Source of the DNA: Hypericum androsaemum
Taxonomy: Eukaryota > Streptophyta > Magnoliopsida > Malpighiales > Hypericaceae
DNA length: 64,000 bases
Reading direction: 5' to 3'
NCBI GenBank assembly: GCA_963995505.1
Contig: OZ023186.1
Span: 14,391,570-14,455,569, forward strand
Shown here in pieces: positions 22,900 to 35,829 of this stretch. The first letter of the stretch is position 1. Every line of letters begins with the position of its first letter. The translations under genes were made by a program, and so were the position numbers. A model generated the notes under the pieces. It was not told the origin of the DNA. It saw only the letters and a program-made list of their open reading frames with translations, and made no database searches.

Positions 22900-23538
22900 T
22901 CAGTAGTCCACATCACAATAGACCCTGTCAAAGCTCTTGGAAGAAGAGAAATGCACGGTGACGTCGGGACAAAAAATCTTCATCTTGTGACGTCTTATCT
23001 TGATCGCACCAACCTTGTACCTCGTCTTTGCCTTGAGGCGGACCTGCAACTTGAGGCTGGCGGTGTGGGCCTTCTCACTCTTCATGTCCCGGGACATCGA
23101 ACTCCAAAGCGCGATTTCTCGGGACTCGAGCCTCGCATGAAGCTCGGTCACATTGTGTTTCCGCTGATAGAACGGAGCCAGAGTGGTGAACCCGACGGTT
23201 TGGCTGTTGTACGCCACCGAGACATCGATTAGGTCGTAGTAGACCGAGATTCTCTTGTTAGGGTTGTGTGCCCTAATGAGAAAATCGTACTTTGCATTGA
23301 GGTGGTCATTTGTTACGTCGAAGTTTTTGATGGAGGCGTCCTCTATGGTGAAAGCCAGGTGCTTAGGGTGGACAATGAGCCAGGCAATGAGCACGGCCAG
23401 ACCCAATATGACTATTAGCCCTAGAATGGCTAGGGCTATCATCTGAGGAAGGTTTGAGCTCGCCGGCCGGGTTGTTACACCCGGCCGGGAGGGCACATGG
23501 GTTGGCCGGGTGGTGGTAGTGTTAGTAGTAGTATGCAT
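22900..23538 (-). CDS. NDR1/HIN1-like (NHL) protein, LEA_2 domain
   Basis: This is a complete intronless frame of 212 residues. The N-terminus (1-30) is Thr/Pro-rich and cytosolic. It is followed by a single membrane segment at about 33-56 (MIALAILGLIVILGLAVLIAW) and an extracellular LEA_2-type domain at about 57-212. The diagnostic NHL motif is NPNKRISVYYD at 92-102. NHL proteins are plasma-membrane proteins linked to pathogen and abiotic stress responses; the founding member NDR1 is required for signalling by some CC-NLR receptors. The exact role of this member cannot be read from sequence. There is no C-terminal GPI-like tail, since the protein ends CDVDY. A TATA box lies about 70 bp upstream of the ATG. 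The nearest neighbours are transposons, so context adds nothing to function. Confidence 0.93.
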   Translation of the reverse strand: MHTTTNTTTTRPTHVPSRPGVTTRPASSNLPQMIALAILGLIVILGLAVLIAWLIVHPKHLAFTIEDASIKNFDVTNDHLNAKYDFLIRAHNPNKRISVYYDLIDVSVAYNSQTVGFTTLAPFYQRKHNVTELHARLESREIALWSSMSRDMKSEKAHTASLKLQVRLKAKTRYKVGAIKIRRHKMKIFCPDVTVHFSSSKSFDRVYCDVDY

Positions 23539-23605
23539 TATTGCAAAGGATAAGGAGCAAGATAATTACTCTTGTGGGTGATCAATGATCAAATGTGGAT
23601 TGTGT

Positions 23606-23611
23606 CTTATA
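23606..23611 (-). promoter_or_regulatory. TATA box of the NHL gene
   Basis: Minus-strand CCTCTATAAGACAC lies 68-73 nt upstream of the ATG. This leaves room for a start site about 30 nt downstream and a leader of some 40 nt. Confidence 0.6.
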
Positions 23612-23639
23612 GAGGACAGAAAAGTTTGGAATGTTTAAA

Positions 23640-25820
23640 ATTTAAGTTAAGAAGCAACATATTGCTCAACTGGGAAGAAAACCCATGTTCTTTTCTTTAG
23701 TACAGAGGAAGGTGTTCTTGTCTTATGTTCTGTTTGGTTAGAAATAATACAACAGATACATGTAACGTTGGAATGTTTAATTTCGTTCATGTTCTTTTGA
23801 ATTTCCACTTTAATTAGCTTTCTCGTTGTCATGTATGAACCTTTTCTCTTTAGTATATATATCTTGCGTGTGACTCAAGACATCTACACGGAATCATGTT
23901 TCATATATAGGCATAGTTCTTTTCTTCGAAACTTGTGTTTGATGATTCGCATCTACCATCAAGTTGTAGCTTTTTCTTTTTTGTGGAATCCATTCCTATA
24001 TTGTATTATTCCACTCTGTGCTTCATTTGGGATTGAGGAGGAAGCATTAAGCCAAATACTGAAGTTAAAAAAAAGACAGTACCTACTACCAAGTAGGTAG
24101 GATCAAATCGCACGGATTGTTCGAGTTTAAACAGACATTTTAAGTTATAATAATAAAAATAAACATTATTAAGATATGTTAGAATTTTTTTTTGCATAAT
24201 GTGGAATCTCATCTAACTCAAATATGTACTAATTTAATGAGTGTGGGCAGTTAGTTGAACATGAGAGCTTTCAACTGGTGTGACGGGTGTGGAAATGTTG
24301 GAACATATATTTAAATGCGAGCCGTAGCCTAGAATCTTCTTCTGTGAAGGATCCAATCAAATGAAGGACTAACATATGCAGTAGCAACCAAAATAAATTT
24401 TTAGATGACGCAGACTCGATTTTAAACAAAGTTTTGAATTTGAAACTTAATAGCAGAGGTCTCCTAGATAATTTACATGATTAAACTAATAGAAGTTGAT
24501 TTCAGTAATAAGAGATTTTATTCAATTAAAGAGATTTTGGGTTTAAGCATCACGAATGCAAAAAAGCACCATGGAAGAGTTATCCCTAAAATAGTAGTCA
24601 CTACCCATAATACAAGAGATTAAAAAAATAATTTTACATGATTAATTGATGTGTACCAGTATTAATCACCTCAAGCGTCGGGCTTCAGGACGGTTCAAGC
24701 AGCACATCGTTTAAGGAGAGATTCGGAGAAGCCCAAATGCAAGCCCGATTCGGCCCACAAGTGCGACCAACCTACCAAAAATGTTCTAAAGAATTATTCT
24801 AACTCCATTAAAAATGTCAAAATTATTCTATAATATTGCAGCCTAATTACGGGTATCAAGTTCATTCTATAGTATTGTAATTTTCGTAAGTCTTACCAGA
24901 AGACGAACAGTGATTGTGGAAACCAAATGCAACTTCAATCAAAGAGATTCAACCTAGAGACTTGGTCTTAAGTGACAAATGATTGTGGAGTGAAAAAAAA
25001 AAATCTTCAACCCCTTCGCATTTCATTAGAGGGGTACTTTTTCTTTTGAAGAGTCTTTTTCTAAATAAATTTCGTACCTTTTATTACCAAAGAAAAAAAT
25101 GAGTACAAGTCATTTCGCCATCTAACCTTTTAAATAATTTTCACACCTTTTATTTCTTTTGAAGAGTTCGTTTAGTGGTTTCTCAATATCCCACACACAC
25201 AAAATCCAACAAACATGGAACGCAGTAGATTTTCATTGTCTTCAACGTGGTAGTCTTCCTCAAATATGAGAGAGTATGTTCATCTAGCATTTTGTTTTTA
25301 TGGATTTTTAACTCAACATTTAATATCAAATGAAGCTTATCAAACCAAAATTTGCAAGAATTTAACCGTCTATTCAGATATGTAACTCAAAACTTTGAAA
25401 CAATTATTCGAAATTTTTTTAACACTTATAAATAAGTCCGCCACTTATCTCAACACCAATGCTTTTTTTATGAGTAAAAACTATATTTCATTCAGAGGAA
25501 AATACTCCGAAGTTTTTCAGTATAATGTACTAAAAAATCTAGTCATTAGTAAATTTGTCTCTCTGTTTTAAGAAATCAAACCCATTAATCACTCTAATCA
25601 ATTTTTTATCTCAACTATCACTTGAAATTATCAAAATACCCTCCTTCAGTTCAACTCTTTACCTACCTCCATCAAAATAACATCACCATTCCAGAAATAC
25701 TTCCATGACTTTTTGGGTGAGAAGTTTGTGTTGACTTTTGTTTTTGAGTGGAAGATGAAAGATTTGAATTTGGAGGAGTTTTTGGGAAAATTGAATGGGT
25801 ATGGTGGTTTAAATTTCTGA
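23640..25820. other. Intergenic AT-rich DNA, no gene seen
   Basis: No convincing coding sequence on either strand. Short A- and T-runs are common. Confidence 0.5.
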
Positions 25821-25824
25821 CTGT

Positions 25825-25999
25825 CAAGCGGCTGCCTCTTTGTTGGAAGGCATTTCTTTTAGTTTTGTGCGTCGTAATGCAAATAGTGTTGCTCATGGGC
25901 TCGCAAAGCTTAGTTTACCTGCTGGTGTTTTGTCGAATGTTTACGTTTGTCCACCAGCTGAAATTTGTTTGCTTTTGCAACTGGACTCTTTTTGACACT
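25825..25999 (+). pseudogene. RNase H-like fragment of a non-LTR retrotransposon
   Basis: One frame reads DCQAAASLLEGISFSFVRRN then ANSVAHGLAKLSLPAG, ending in a stop after LLLQLDSF. FxFVxRxANxVAHxLAK is the hallmark C-terminal end of the RVT_3/RNase H domain in plant LINEs and related pseudogenes. It is on the plus strand, opposite to the LINE at 26440-28930, so it is a separate or inverted piece. Confidence 0.7.
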
Positions 26000-26439
26000 T
26001 GTGTTTTGAGATGCTATTGGAATGAAAGTAAACCAGTTTACCCAAAAAAAATTGAGGTAAAGGTTAAAGTGAGGGAGGAGTATTTTGATTATTTCAAATC
26101 ACAACTTAGAGAAAAATTATATCAAGGACTAATGAGTTCGATTTCTTAAAATTTTGGGACTAATTTACTACTCATTGAACTTCCTAGTACATTATCTCAA
26201 AATTCAGAGACTTCTGAGTATTATTCACTTTCATTTATCATACCAAATTGGAACAATTGTCGCGAAATACTCAAATCACCGAGACCCTGATCCTTGACAC
26301 TACCCACCTAGCACTATTCATCAACACGTAGAATTTCCCTCATACATATTAAGAGGTTGCATCCGTCGGCCCTGGTAAAAAATCTATTCAAGAAAATCCA
26401 CCTCCATTGGGAAAAAATAGCAATAGGAAAAAAAGCACA

Positions 26440-28930
26440 CTAACGATAGCACTGCTGGAATGCAAATACTACCTGTTGGGTGTTAAGGCTTGGGGCGGGT
26501 AGCCTGTTGTGCTGGCTTCATGCAAAGGGACTGCATCGGATGACCTTTACTCGACACCTACGGACTTGGTTGTGCACGTAGAAAATTATCCCACAACGAA
26601 GACACTTTCCAGCTCCTTTACGACATCTTGGAGAGATCCATCATTGAACACAATCGAGTTACATCCCTTTTAGATTCTCCACATACACGCCATCCGTCTA
26701 GCTCTCTCCTTATCATCATATGTGGAGATCAGAGACTCAAAATATGCAAGAAAGAAACATACCACAATCGGGTCAATATTAACACAAACTTGCCCTAATA
26801 GGAGCGCACAACCGGAAAGGAAATACGTAGATGGTCTACTATCTCCCTATCGCTGAGACATAATGGATAACGATCATTAGCAAGGAATTCTCGCTTGCCA
26901 CAAAAAGGTCCTACGCCTGGGGGGAACTCAGATGGACCAACAAGCTCACCAGAATTCCTTTGCCAACCCAGTATAATGCGTATGCTCTGAAGAGCTCCAC
27001 CAACCAACAAAATCCACAAAATAACTATTCCTAACTGTATATTCCCTGCCCTTCGTGTGTCCCCAATGTGGTATATTCTGACCCCTTGTTTCACTAATGA
27101 GAATGGCCTTAATGTATCTTGCTTCCTTAACCATAAATAAAGAGTCGACTGGTTGTGCGTTCCACCTAGGCTACTCCAGAAATAAGAGCTCATTAACCAT
27201 CTAAAATGCATCGGACCTTGGCGATAAATAAGTTGGACGACCATATTGTATACCTGGAACCCGACAATCTTCCCAAATATGCACCTGGGCACCTCTTCCA
27301 ATCATCCACTCTAGACCTTGGCCCAAAAGGTCTCGTCACTCTAAGATACTACACCAAATGTAGCTCGGTTGTAGCCTAGAGGGGCGGTCAGAAAATCACT
27401 GCTCGAAAAGTACCTAGCTTTCAACACGCGCACTGTCAAAGACTCTGGTGAAATCACTAATCTCCAAGACTCTTTTGCCAACATTGCGCGATTAAAATTA
27501 ACCAAACGCCTGAAGCCCATTCTGCCATCCGCCTTTGAACGGCATATACGCACCCAAGATCACAAAAATATGCCATGTTGCCCTTCCAAATGTCCCTAAA
27601 AGAAAGTAAATAAGAGATGCATGAACACCTGTTTACAAATAAGAGGTGCATTAATCGAAACCCAAGATTGCATTCAGTCTCTCTTGATCGGCAAAGTCCA
27701 CAATCCTACTGAAATAGACTGAACTCTTGTACATATTAACCTTCTGTCCTGAGGCCAGTGAGTAAACATGGAGAATTTGTAAAAGCGCACGAAGTTTAGG
27801 TTCTAAAGCTCTTGCGAAAAGGAGCACATCATCAACAAAAAAGAGATAAGAGATATCTGGGGCTCGTCTAGCAACTCGTACACCATGAATTAACCAGATC
27901 TGATTAGCATGAAGAAGCAATGCCCCCAAACCTTTCGTACAAAATAATGGATAAGTAAGGAGAAGTGGATCCCCTTGCCCTGGATAGAATACTCTCCAAC
28001 TTGCTTTTTGACTTGCACTATACTTTACCTTGCGGACACATTGCATGACAAGATTTACAAAGTGGCGTGGGAACCCTTAAACTACCATCATCAGCTGAAG
28101 GAAAGAACATTCAATTCGATCATATGCCTTCATCAAATCAAGCTTAAAAGCACAGTGCCCCTGTCCGCCTGACTTCTTATGCTTAAAGTAGTGAAAACCT
28201 TCAAAGGCAATAATAGCATTATTTGTAATCAACCTCACTGTAACAAAAGCGCATTGCTTGTCATGAATAGTGTCTTGGAGTATAGTCTTAAGTCTATTAG
28301 CAATGGTATTTATAATGATCCTCATCACCATATTACAAAGGCTAATCGGTTTAAACTTTGAGCAAGCACTAGGAAGCTTGACCTTAGGAATCAGGGTAAT
28401 AATAGTGTTGTTAAATGCAGTTGGGTCAACTCCATCATTGAGAACCGCAAGGCAAGAAGCAACCTCCCTCCCAACAATAGGCCACAAAAAAGTGGAGGCA
28501 TACCATCAGGACCTGGGGCCTTTGTGGGATACATCTCAGATAAAGCACAATAAATTTCCTCTCCGATGTAGGGAGGAGCGGCCAAAGAAGCAAACATGTC
28601 TACTGTTACCCTCTCCCCGACCTTACTTGTAATCTTGCCCAAAAAGTTTTTTTTCCAATCCCGCTCAACTTCAAACCACACCCCCTTGTCAGTCTTGATC
28701 TCTGTTATCTTGTTCCTCGAGTGATGACGCTTGGATTTCCTATGAAAGAAATCACTATTTTGGTCCCCTTTAGATAGCCAATCTACTTGTGACCGTTGGG
28801 CCCTTATCACCTCTTCCCTTGACGATAATTCTTCTAATTCCCGCATTAGACCCTGTCGTTGAACCTTCCTCTCAGCAGTTAATGGTAATGCCTGAAGGTG
28901 CACCTTGTTGATATAGATAGTCAAATTAAA
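26440..28930 (-). mobile_element. LINE (non-LTR retrotransposon) remnant, reverse transcriptase to RNase H start
   Basis: Read on the minus strand from 28924: a linker with SKGDQNSDFFH and KAPGPDGMP, then RVT_1 blocks TIITLIPKV, FKPISLCNMVMRIIINTIANRLK, AFKLDLMKAYDRIE, GDPLLLTYPLF, and the catalytic region YLFFVDDVLLF at about 27828-27839. A zf-RVT-like part (NFNRAMLAKESWRL, ARYF) and the WRI-KGCNSIVF start of RNase H near 26640 follow. The active-site motif is F-V-D-D instead of the usual F-A-D-D. Frameshifts and stops between blocks make it dead. The endonuclease part is absent, consistent with 5' truncation. Confidence 0.88.
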
Positions 28931-29954
28931 TCACTTAAGCATTTCAGGCAGAACATATCATTTACAAGGTATCACAGTAGCCTTATGAGAAAAGTGTCTA
29001 AAACCTACAACAAAAAGGGTTTATATAGCACTAGGATAAAAAAACCTAAAGCGGCAGGAGACCTCCAGTAGGAAAAAATCCAAGGGCTATAATCACCCAA
29101 TAATAATAAAATGACTAAACCGTTTCGTGACATCGACTAGACAGGTGACATGGCTCTGCAGAGGGTGGCGCACGCTATAGCGCATGCGTACGGATGCCAA
29201 ATCAGGATCTTTCACGCACACCTTGTACCTAGCGTGCTCCTCATCCGCTATGTCGGGTATTGTGGCGCACGACAGGTTGGGGCTTAAATCGTGCTTCAAA
29301 CTCCTCTGCTCCTAAGCTCCACGCTTCACATCCGCTCCTCGCTACAAGCATCTCCAAAACTCTTACAAAATACGACAAGACGTAAAAGTCCACTCACTAG
29401 ATTCAACAAACACAAAATGACAAAGATGCGATAGAACGAATACGAAAATTAACAAAAGACACACTAAACATAACAAAAAAACACAACAAATAGATGTGTG
29501 ATTTGACGCGCGTTACAATCTATCTATTTTACCAAACAAACAACCAGATTGTCACTGTATCCCTAATATATTCCTTATCTAAACTATTTTAACAAACAGA
29601 GCTTAGAAAATATTTGAAATTATTGACATTGAAAACTAAAAATAAAATAAGAGAATTATGTTTTTAAATAATCTCTAATTTGGAACCACGAGGCAATCAA
29701 ACCAGAAAATAAAAAAATAAACTAAAAACCCAAAAGGAATCCACCTCGAGAACCTCCACCTACTTTTGTCCTTATTTACCCCCACACACAAAGAAGGAAG
29801 AAGAGAAACAACCAAAAGGACAGAAATAGAGAATACTCCAAAGCGAGGGGTAGTCTTGTAACTTCGACAACGGATTAAAAACCCCCGCGAATCTTTTTCC
29901 TCCCTCCTACTTGCCCCCTTCCAAAAAAATTTACACGTCATCGGGGGGCCGTAG
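28931..29954. other. Intergenic and upstream region of the PHD/GNAT gene
   Basis: No gene was recognised. The last 250 bp before the ATG are pyrimidine/purine-mixed with CCCC and GGGGGG runs next to the start (29940-29950). The promoter of the gene at 29955 must lie here, but I see no clear TATA box. Confidence 0.45.
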
Positions 29955-32900
29955 ATGATGGCCAACGGTACGGACGCGGAGGAGAAGACCGCGACGAAGG
30001 TCCGGCCGAGGCTGAAGCGGGAGCTCGAGTTCTTGCTGCGAGCCCACTCCGAGATCTCTGCCGGGATGGGCCGTACTCGATCGGGCCGCTCGGTCGCCGC
30101 CCCGTTCCCTGCCCCGCCGCGTAAGAGGTCCAAGGCAGTTCCGAGCCCCGCGAGGAGCCCGGGAGGCGGGGCCCAGGCGGACGAGGAAGCGGAGAGCGAC
30201 ATTGTGGAGCTTGGGAGCGGCGACGAGGAGGCGAATTCCGGAGTGGTGATCGAGTCCGTTAGGGTTTCTGAAGAGGCGGCTGGTTTGGTTCGTGGGAAGG
30301 TTGAGAATAGGGTTGCAAGGAGGTTGACGAGGTCGGCGTTGAAGGTGAAGAATGAGGTGGAGATGGAGGGAGCGGATAGTGGGAATGAGAGGGTTAAGGA
30401 GGTTGTAAAAGCCGAGGGGCCGGGGAACCCGGACGCTGATTATAAGGCGGCGAAGAGTGGTGCGGGTAAGAAGATCCCCTTCGAGTTGAAGGAGCTTCTG
30501 GATTCTGGGATACTTGAGGGCACAAAGTTGAAGTATTTTCGGAGTTCAAAGGTAATGGCATTGTCTGAAAAGCGTATTTGGAATGAGTAGAATTGTTTAG
30601 AGGAATTGAGGGGGTTCGGGTGACAATTGGATTTGAAACAAGTGAAGTTCTCAGTGGATCTGACAATTTGAATTTGATTTGGCACATTTAGGATTTAAAA
30701 AAATGGCTGTCCGAGTTGGAATGTACTTGAAATTTTTGTGTGCAGCGTGCTCAAACCGTGGAGGATTGGGTTGGCTCTAATTGCTTCTTTGTTTTGTAGA
30801 CAAGAGCATCTGCTGGGAAAGCAGCACTAGAAGGAGTTATCAAGGGGTCGGGTATTTTGTGCTTTTGTGAGGGTTGCAAAGGGGAAAAAGTGAGTTATCG
30901 TTGCTTGCATTTTGTCTTTGATTTCTACGAGACATTTTGGTCGAGAGCTGAAGTTTGTTCATGCCTGAATTATTACATTTTAGGTTGTTACTCCTTCTGT
31001 GTTTGAGCTGCATGCTGGAAGCCTTAACAAATGTCCTGCGGAATATATTCACTTGGAAAATGGTAACACACTTCGTGATGTCATCGATGCTTGGAAGGCT
31101 GCTAATGTTGATGTACTTGATGAAGCTTTGAGGATTTCTTGCGGGAGTTCGAATTTGAAGAAGCCTAACTTTTGTCTCAACTGCAGAGGTTCGTCTTGCA
31201 TTGTTCTTGTGTCTGAAAGGATTCTTTGAAGTCTTGTCCTAGATGTTTCCCATGTGCTTAGTGACTTAGTCATACCTGGCAAATTACAGGGCCAATAGGC
31301 ACCAGGAAATCAGTGGTATGTAGATCATGCTTAGAGTTGAAAGAACCTCAAATGAGCTACCCTGTAATGGCAAAACGGTATGATTTTATTGGCTCATCCG
31401 TTGTTCTCAGATTTTCCTTAGATACAGATGGATGACATTGAGGAAGTCTCTACAATTTGCCTTCAATAAAATGGCATACATTTTCTTGCTTCTTCTGGAA
31501 TCTTATGGGAAATATGCTGATTCTGGTTCGATATTAGGGATTCATAGGCATTCACATTAAAAGACAATCGTGTTTGACTGCATTCATGCTTCACAGTGCA
31601 ATTTTTTTGGAAACCATGTCGTTTCGTTGTTTCATTATTATCAATATGAATGTTTTGACTAGCTACTGTTCAATGTTCAGTAATGCAGAAAAGCATGCAA
31701 CTCCAGCGTCATGTGGCAGTGTTTCGAAGTCTAGTGTGTCAAGGATCAAAAGTCAAGGGAAGCTAACCCGAAAGTTAGTATACTTATTTCTGGTACCCTT
31801 CTGCACATGTTTTTGTCTAATATTTTTTGTTTGTTTGACTATGGAAATTCTGTTTTGCTGATTTTCTAGAAATTGCTGACGTATGTAATCTTCTTGTTCT
31901 CTATCTGTGTAGGGTCCTTAGGCTCCACAAGTTGTTATTTGAAAAGGATATCCTTCCAGATGGCACCGAAGTTGCATATTTCGCCAATGGAAAGGTTGTG
32001 TTCACTCAAGCTAGAGCGAAATTCCCTTTCCCATTCAGAGGTTACTGTTTTGACAAGTTGTGCCCTTATTATGCAGAAGCGGCTTATGGGCTACAAGAAG
32101 GATTATGGAATTGTTTGTTCTTGCTGCAATATGGAGGTAACTCTTCTAATCATGTGAGTAATGGTTATTTGACATTGTTACAGGGATCATTACATCTTAC
32201 CATTTCATGAGCAGGTCAGTCCTTCACAGTTCGAAGCTCATGCTGGCTATGCAGCACGTCGGAAACCGTGAGCAAATTCATCCCAAACTTTTTGCATGGT
32301 CTTTTGCCGCATTCGTCTTGTCATGATGAATAGATAAGATAAATAGACCCTGTTATGTTTTCCTCAATAGCCAATGGATATCACCGAATCACATGAAAGT
32401 GTTGCCCGCCTTAGTTTGAAAAACACTTGTGTGATATATAAGTTCAGACATGTGTACTTATTTTAAATTTTACGTACTTGACATGGGCTTTTTTGTGTGT
32501 CCAGCTATCTACACATATACACATCCAATGGGGTGTCTCTTCATGAACTTTCAATGTCTTTGTGCAAAAATTGGAAGATTTCTACCTATGAGAATGATGA
32601 CCTCTGCCAGATTTGTCAAGATGGTGGAGATCTCATTTGCTGTAATAGATGCCCAAGATCGTTTCATCAAGGTCGGATAGTTGCTTTCTTGTTTTTCTTA
32701 GCTCATCCTATCATGTTATGATAGTAATCAAGCTGGTTGCTGAATGATGTTTCCTCAGTGCCTCACTATTATTTCGATTGAAGATGCCTCATCATTAGAA
32801 GTTCTAGCAATTATGTTGCCTTACTTCCTCACTTTTCTGGTTGAAGTTGTCTGCCCTGAATTTGATTTCACTAATTTGGCTGAAAGTGCCAACCTGATGT

Positions 32901-35829
32901 GTTCGGATGTTATGGTGTTGCTACATTATTCATATTTCATACTAAAATTCTGATACTAGTCTTTGCTTTCTGACGCATAACGCATTTAAAGAATTGGTTG
33001 TAATCTATGTGGTAATATATTTTGGAAATTAGTTAAGTAGGTCTGCCCCCTTGAGAGATACTGTTGGTGGTATCCGTTGTTTGATACCACATGTTGTGTA
33101 TATAATCACAGTATAGTAATTCAAAATTTCTGTTTACATATTTCTCTGGCATGCCCTTCATTATAGTAATTACTATAATCACAGTATAGTAATTCAAAAT
33201 TTCTGTTTACATATTTCTCTGGCATGTCCTTCATATTGTTTGAACAATTTATGATTTAAATGCTAGTGGTGAAGTTAATTGTAGTATGGAATATTAATCA
33301 ATTAATCATATTCTGACAAGTGCATTTCAATACGTTTGAGAACCCTTCATACCTTTCTTGATCGTCTGCTCAGATAACTTCCATATTGAGGTGGCCAATT
33401 TTAGTGACTATTGCTTGTTATATGCCGAATTTAGGGTGCATTGATCTACCAGCTGTTCCCGAGGGAGAATTTTTCTGCAAATATTGCTTGAATTCTCACC
33501 AACTTGATAATGGTAATGAGGGTAGCTCCAATGCCGTTGCCGCTGGACGAGTTTCTGGCGTTGACCGTATGGAACAGATAACCCGTCGTTGCATACGTAT
33601 TGTCAAACTTCCTGGTGCTGATTTTGGTGGTTGCTTACTTTGCAGGTTGTGTTGACTTCTTATAAGTCATTTTCTATCTTTTTGTACTTTTTCCAGGAAG
33701 CTAAAATTTATGTTATATATTGGCACGAGCAAACACATTGTTCCCTTTGCTCCCAATTTTGGTTTGTCTAGGCTGTTGTTGCTATTGAAATTGCCCCTCA
33801 TCTTGCTGTGTGTTTTATCTGATTCAGTATTGGCACTGAGGTTCTTTATTCTTTCAGAGACCCTGATTTTGAAAAAGGATTTGGACCCCGCACTAATATA
33901 CTATGCGATCAGGTAAAGCTTTCTTTGGAAGCATAATCTTCTCTACCTTTTCTGTTTGCTGTTCATTGGTTAAGATTTTCTTAATTTACAGTGCGGAAAG
34001 GAGTTCCATGTTGGCTGTTTAAGGGATCACAAGATGGCGGATTTGAAGGTTCTTTCTTCATGGCATGGTTCGTTTCCAGCATTTTTCAACTTTTTCACAA
34101 GCTAACAGTTTTTACAACAGGAACTACCTACTGGGAAGTGGTTCTGCTGCAAAGAATGCAGCACCATTCACTTAGCTCTGCAGAAAATGGTGATTCGTGG
34201 AGAAGAGAAACTTCCAGATTCTGATCTAGGTGTTATAAGGAAGAAGATCGAGGAGAAATCTTCTGAGGATGAGAGCAATGTAGATGTAGCATGGAGGCTT
34301 TTAAGTGGGACACATGATTCTGAGGATGCTGAGGGTTTGCTATCAGCTGCGATAGATATTTTCCATGTGAGTAATTATCATTTTATGTTCTCGGACGGTG
34401 TTGAGGTTGCTAGATACTGCATCTTTACTGTACTGTTCTTTGTGTTGATGCTTGTGGACTTGTTGCAACATCCGCCTGAGTGACATTCCAAATACTGCCC
34501 AATAGATTTCACTTCTAACTTGTCAAGAGAAAAAAAAGAGAAGGAACTGGCAGATATTGCTCGAGGAAAATGTCTGTGAAGGTTGCTCATTGTGCTGTCA
34601 ATTAGTGTATGTTGTCGCTCATTGTACGATGAAGTAGCGTTGTGAATTTATGTATTGATTTCTTTTTGTACCCTTCACTTAGGAGCAATTTAGTCCAATA
34701 ATTCACAGACGTCACCGTGATATCATTCCTGCCATGGTTAAAGGGTTAGTAAAACCGGACTCTTTAACCAACTTATCATTTTTTTAATGTTCCTCTTTTT
34801 TTTCTAACAAATGGATCGCATGGTACATTTTTGTAGAGGGACTACAATGGAGCATGAGTTCACAGGCATGTATTGTGCCGTGCTGCTGGTCAAGTGGGTA
34901 ACATGATGAATTTGTTCTCTGCAGTCTACGACATCCTACAGTGAATATTCCTTTTGCTAACACCTTGCATTGTGAGGCAGCCGAGCAATTGTATCTGCTG
35001 CCATTATTAGGGTTTTTGGTTCGGAGGTGGCCGAGCTTCCTTTGGTTGCTACTCATAGCAAATGTCATCGAAAGGTAATGCCGGAAGTTAATGACAAACA
35101 CATCAGCCCTTTCAGTATATTTTTAATGCCAATGCTACCACTTTCCTTTCTTGTGAAAGTAGCTAATTATTATTTCTGTTTTATAGGGTTACTTCCAGGC
35201 ACTGTTTAATTGCCTAGAGAAGATACTGAGTTTTCTCAATGTGAAAAATCTAGTACTTCCAGCAGCTGAAGAAGCAAAATCAATTTGGACTAACAAATTT
35301 GGTTTCAACAAAATTGCAGAAGATCAGGTACCTGTCCGCCATTTTTATTTCAGTAACTATGTTAGTGCTTGTGTTCTTTCTGTGTAAATCATGCACTTTG
35401 TGACTTGAAGTCTATCTGCTCGTCCCATTCTATGTTTTTGTGTTGGTTTTTCATTTGACTCTCTTTTGTGCCCTTCCGCTTTTCCCTTGAAGACTCGCTT
35501 TGAAAATTGACTTTTCACAGCTCGGTTTTCCCTATCCGGATGTGCTCCACATGACTTGTCCATTATCTATATTATGCAAGCAATGCTCATCTTTTACCCC
35601 TCTATTTGCTTGAGCATGCATTGGGGGTGTTTGACGTCTAAAGCACTAGTCGGGGCATTCTGCCGATATTTGCTTGGATGATAACTTTGCTCTGTCATGT
35701 ATGCTGCAGCTATTGGAGTACAGGAAATTTTATGAACTAATGGTATTTGAAGGGACCTCTGTGCTCCAAAAGGCGGTTCCCAAGTGCCTGCATTGTTGGC
35801 AAATCAGAAGGCTCTTGACTGCTGGGTGA
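29955..35829 (+). CDS. PHD-finger/GNAT (IDM1-like) nuclear acetyltransferase-family protein
   Basis: Eighteen coding exons join in phase to 825 residues: 29955-30551, 30800-30889, 30984-31188, 31290-31377, 31681-31773, 31913-31994, 32077-32136, 32215-32267, 32505-32671, 33435-33645, 33858-33912, 33992-34048, 34121-34366, 34683-34744, 34837-34893, 34981-35074, 35187-35327, 35710-35829. The order is: a charged N-terminus; [10 protein letters not shown] with VFELHAGS (Jas/TPL-binding-like, about 219-245); a second [11 protein letters not shown] block (about 406); PHD finger 1 ([18 protein letters not shown], about 455-500); PHD finger 2 (about 545-600, [14 protein letters not shown]); and a GNAT-like C-terminus (GMYCAVLLV...[26 protein letters not shown]). 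This is the architecture of Arabidopsis At2g36720/At2g27980 and of IDM1/ROS4, a histone acetyltransferase acting in DNA demethylation. Enzyme activity of this member is inferred only. MANGTDAEE at 29958 is an alternative start. Confidence 0.9.
33101..33234. repeat. 73-bp tandem duplication in an intron of the PHD/GNAT gene
   Basis: TATAATCACAGTATAGTAAT...TTTCTCTGGCATG at 33101 is repeated from 33174 with a period of 73 bp and about one mismatch in 60. It lies in the long intron between the exons ending 32671 and starting 33435, so it does not alter coding. Confidence 0.9.

Noticed and set aside
22699..23232. 177-codon plus-strand frame
   Set aside because: It is antisense to the NHL gene, whose motifs (NPNKRISVYYD, membrane segment) are clear.
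26795..27301. 168-codon minus-strand frame as a separate gene
   Set aside because: It is a part of the LINE between reverse transcriptase and RNase H, read partly out of frame.
29675..30202. 175-codon minus-strand frame over the first exon of the PHD/GNAT gene
   Set aside because: It is a shadow of the GC-rich coding exon and its upstream region.
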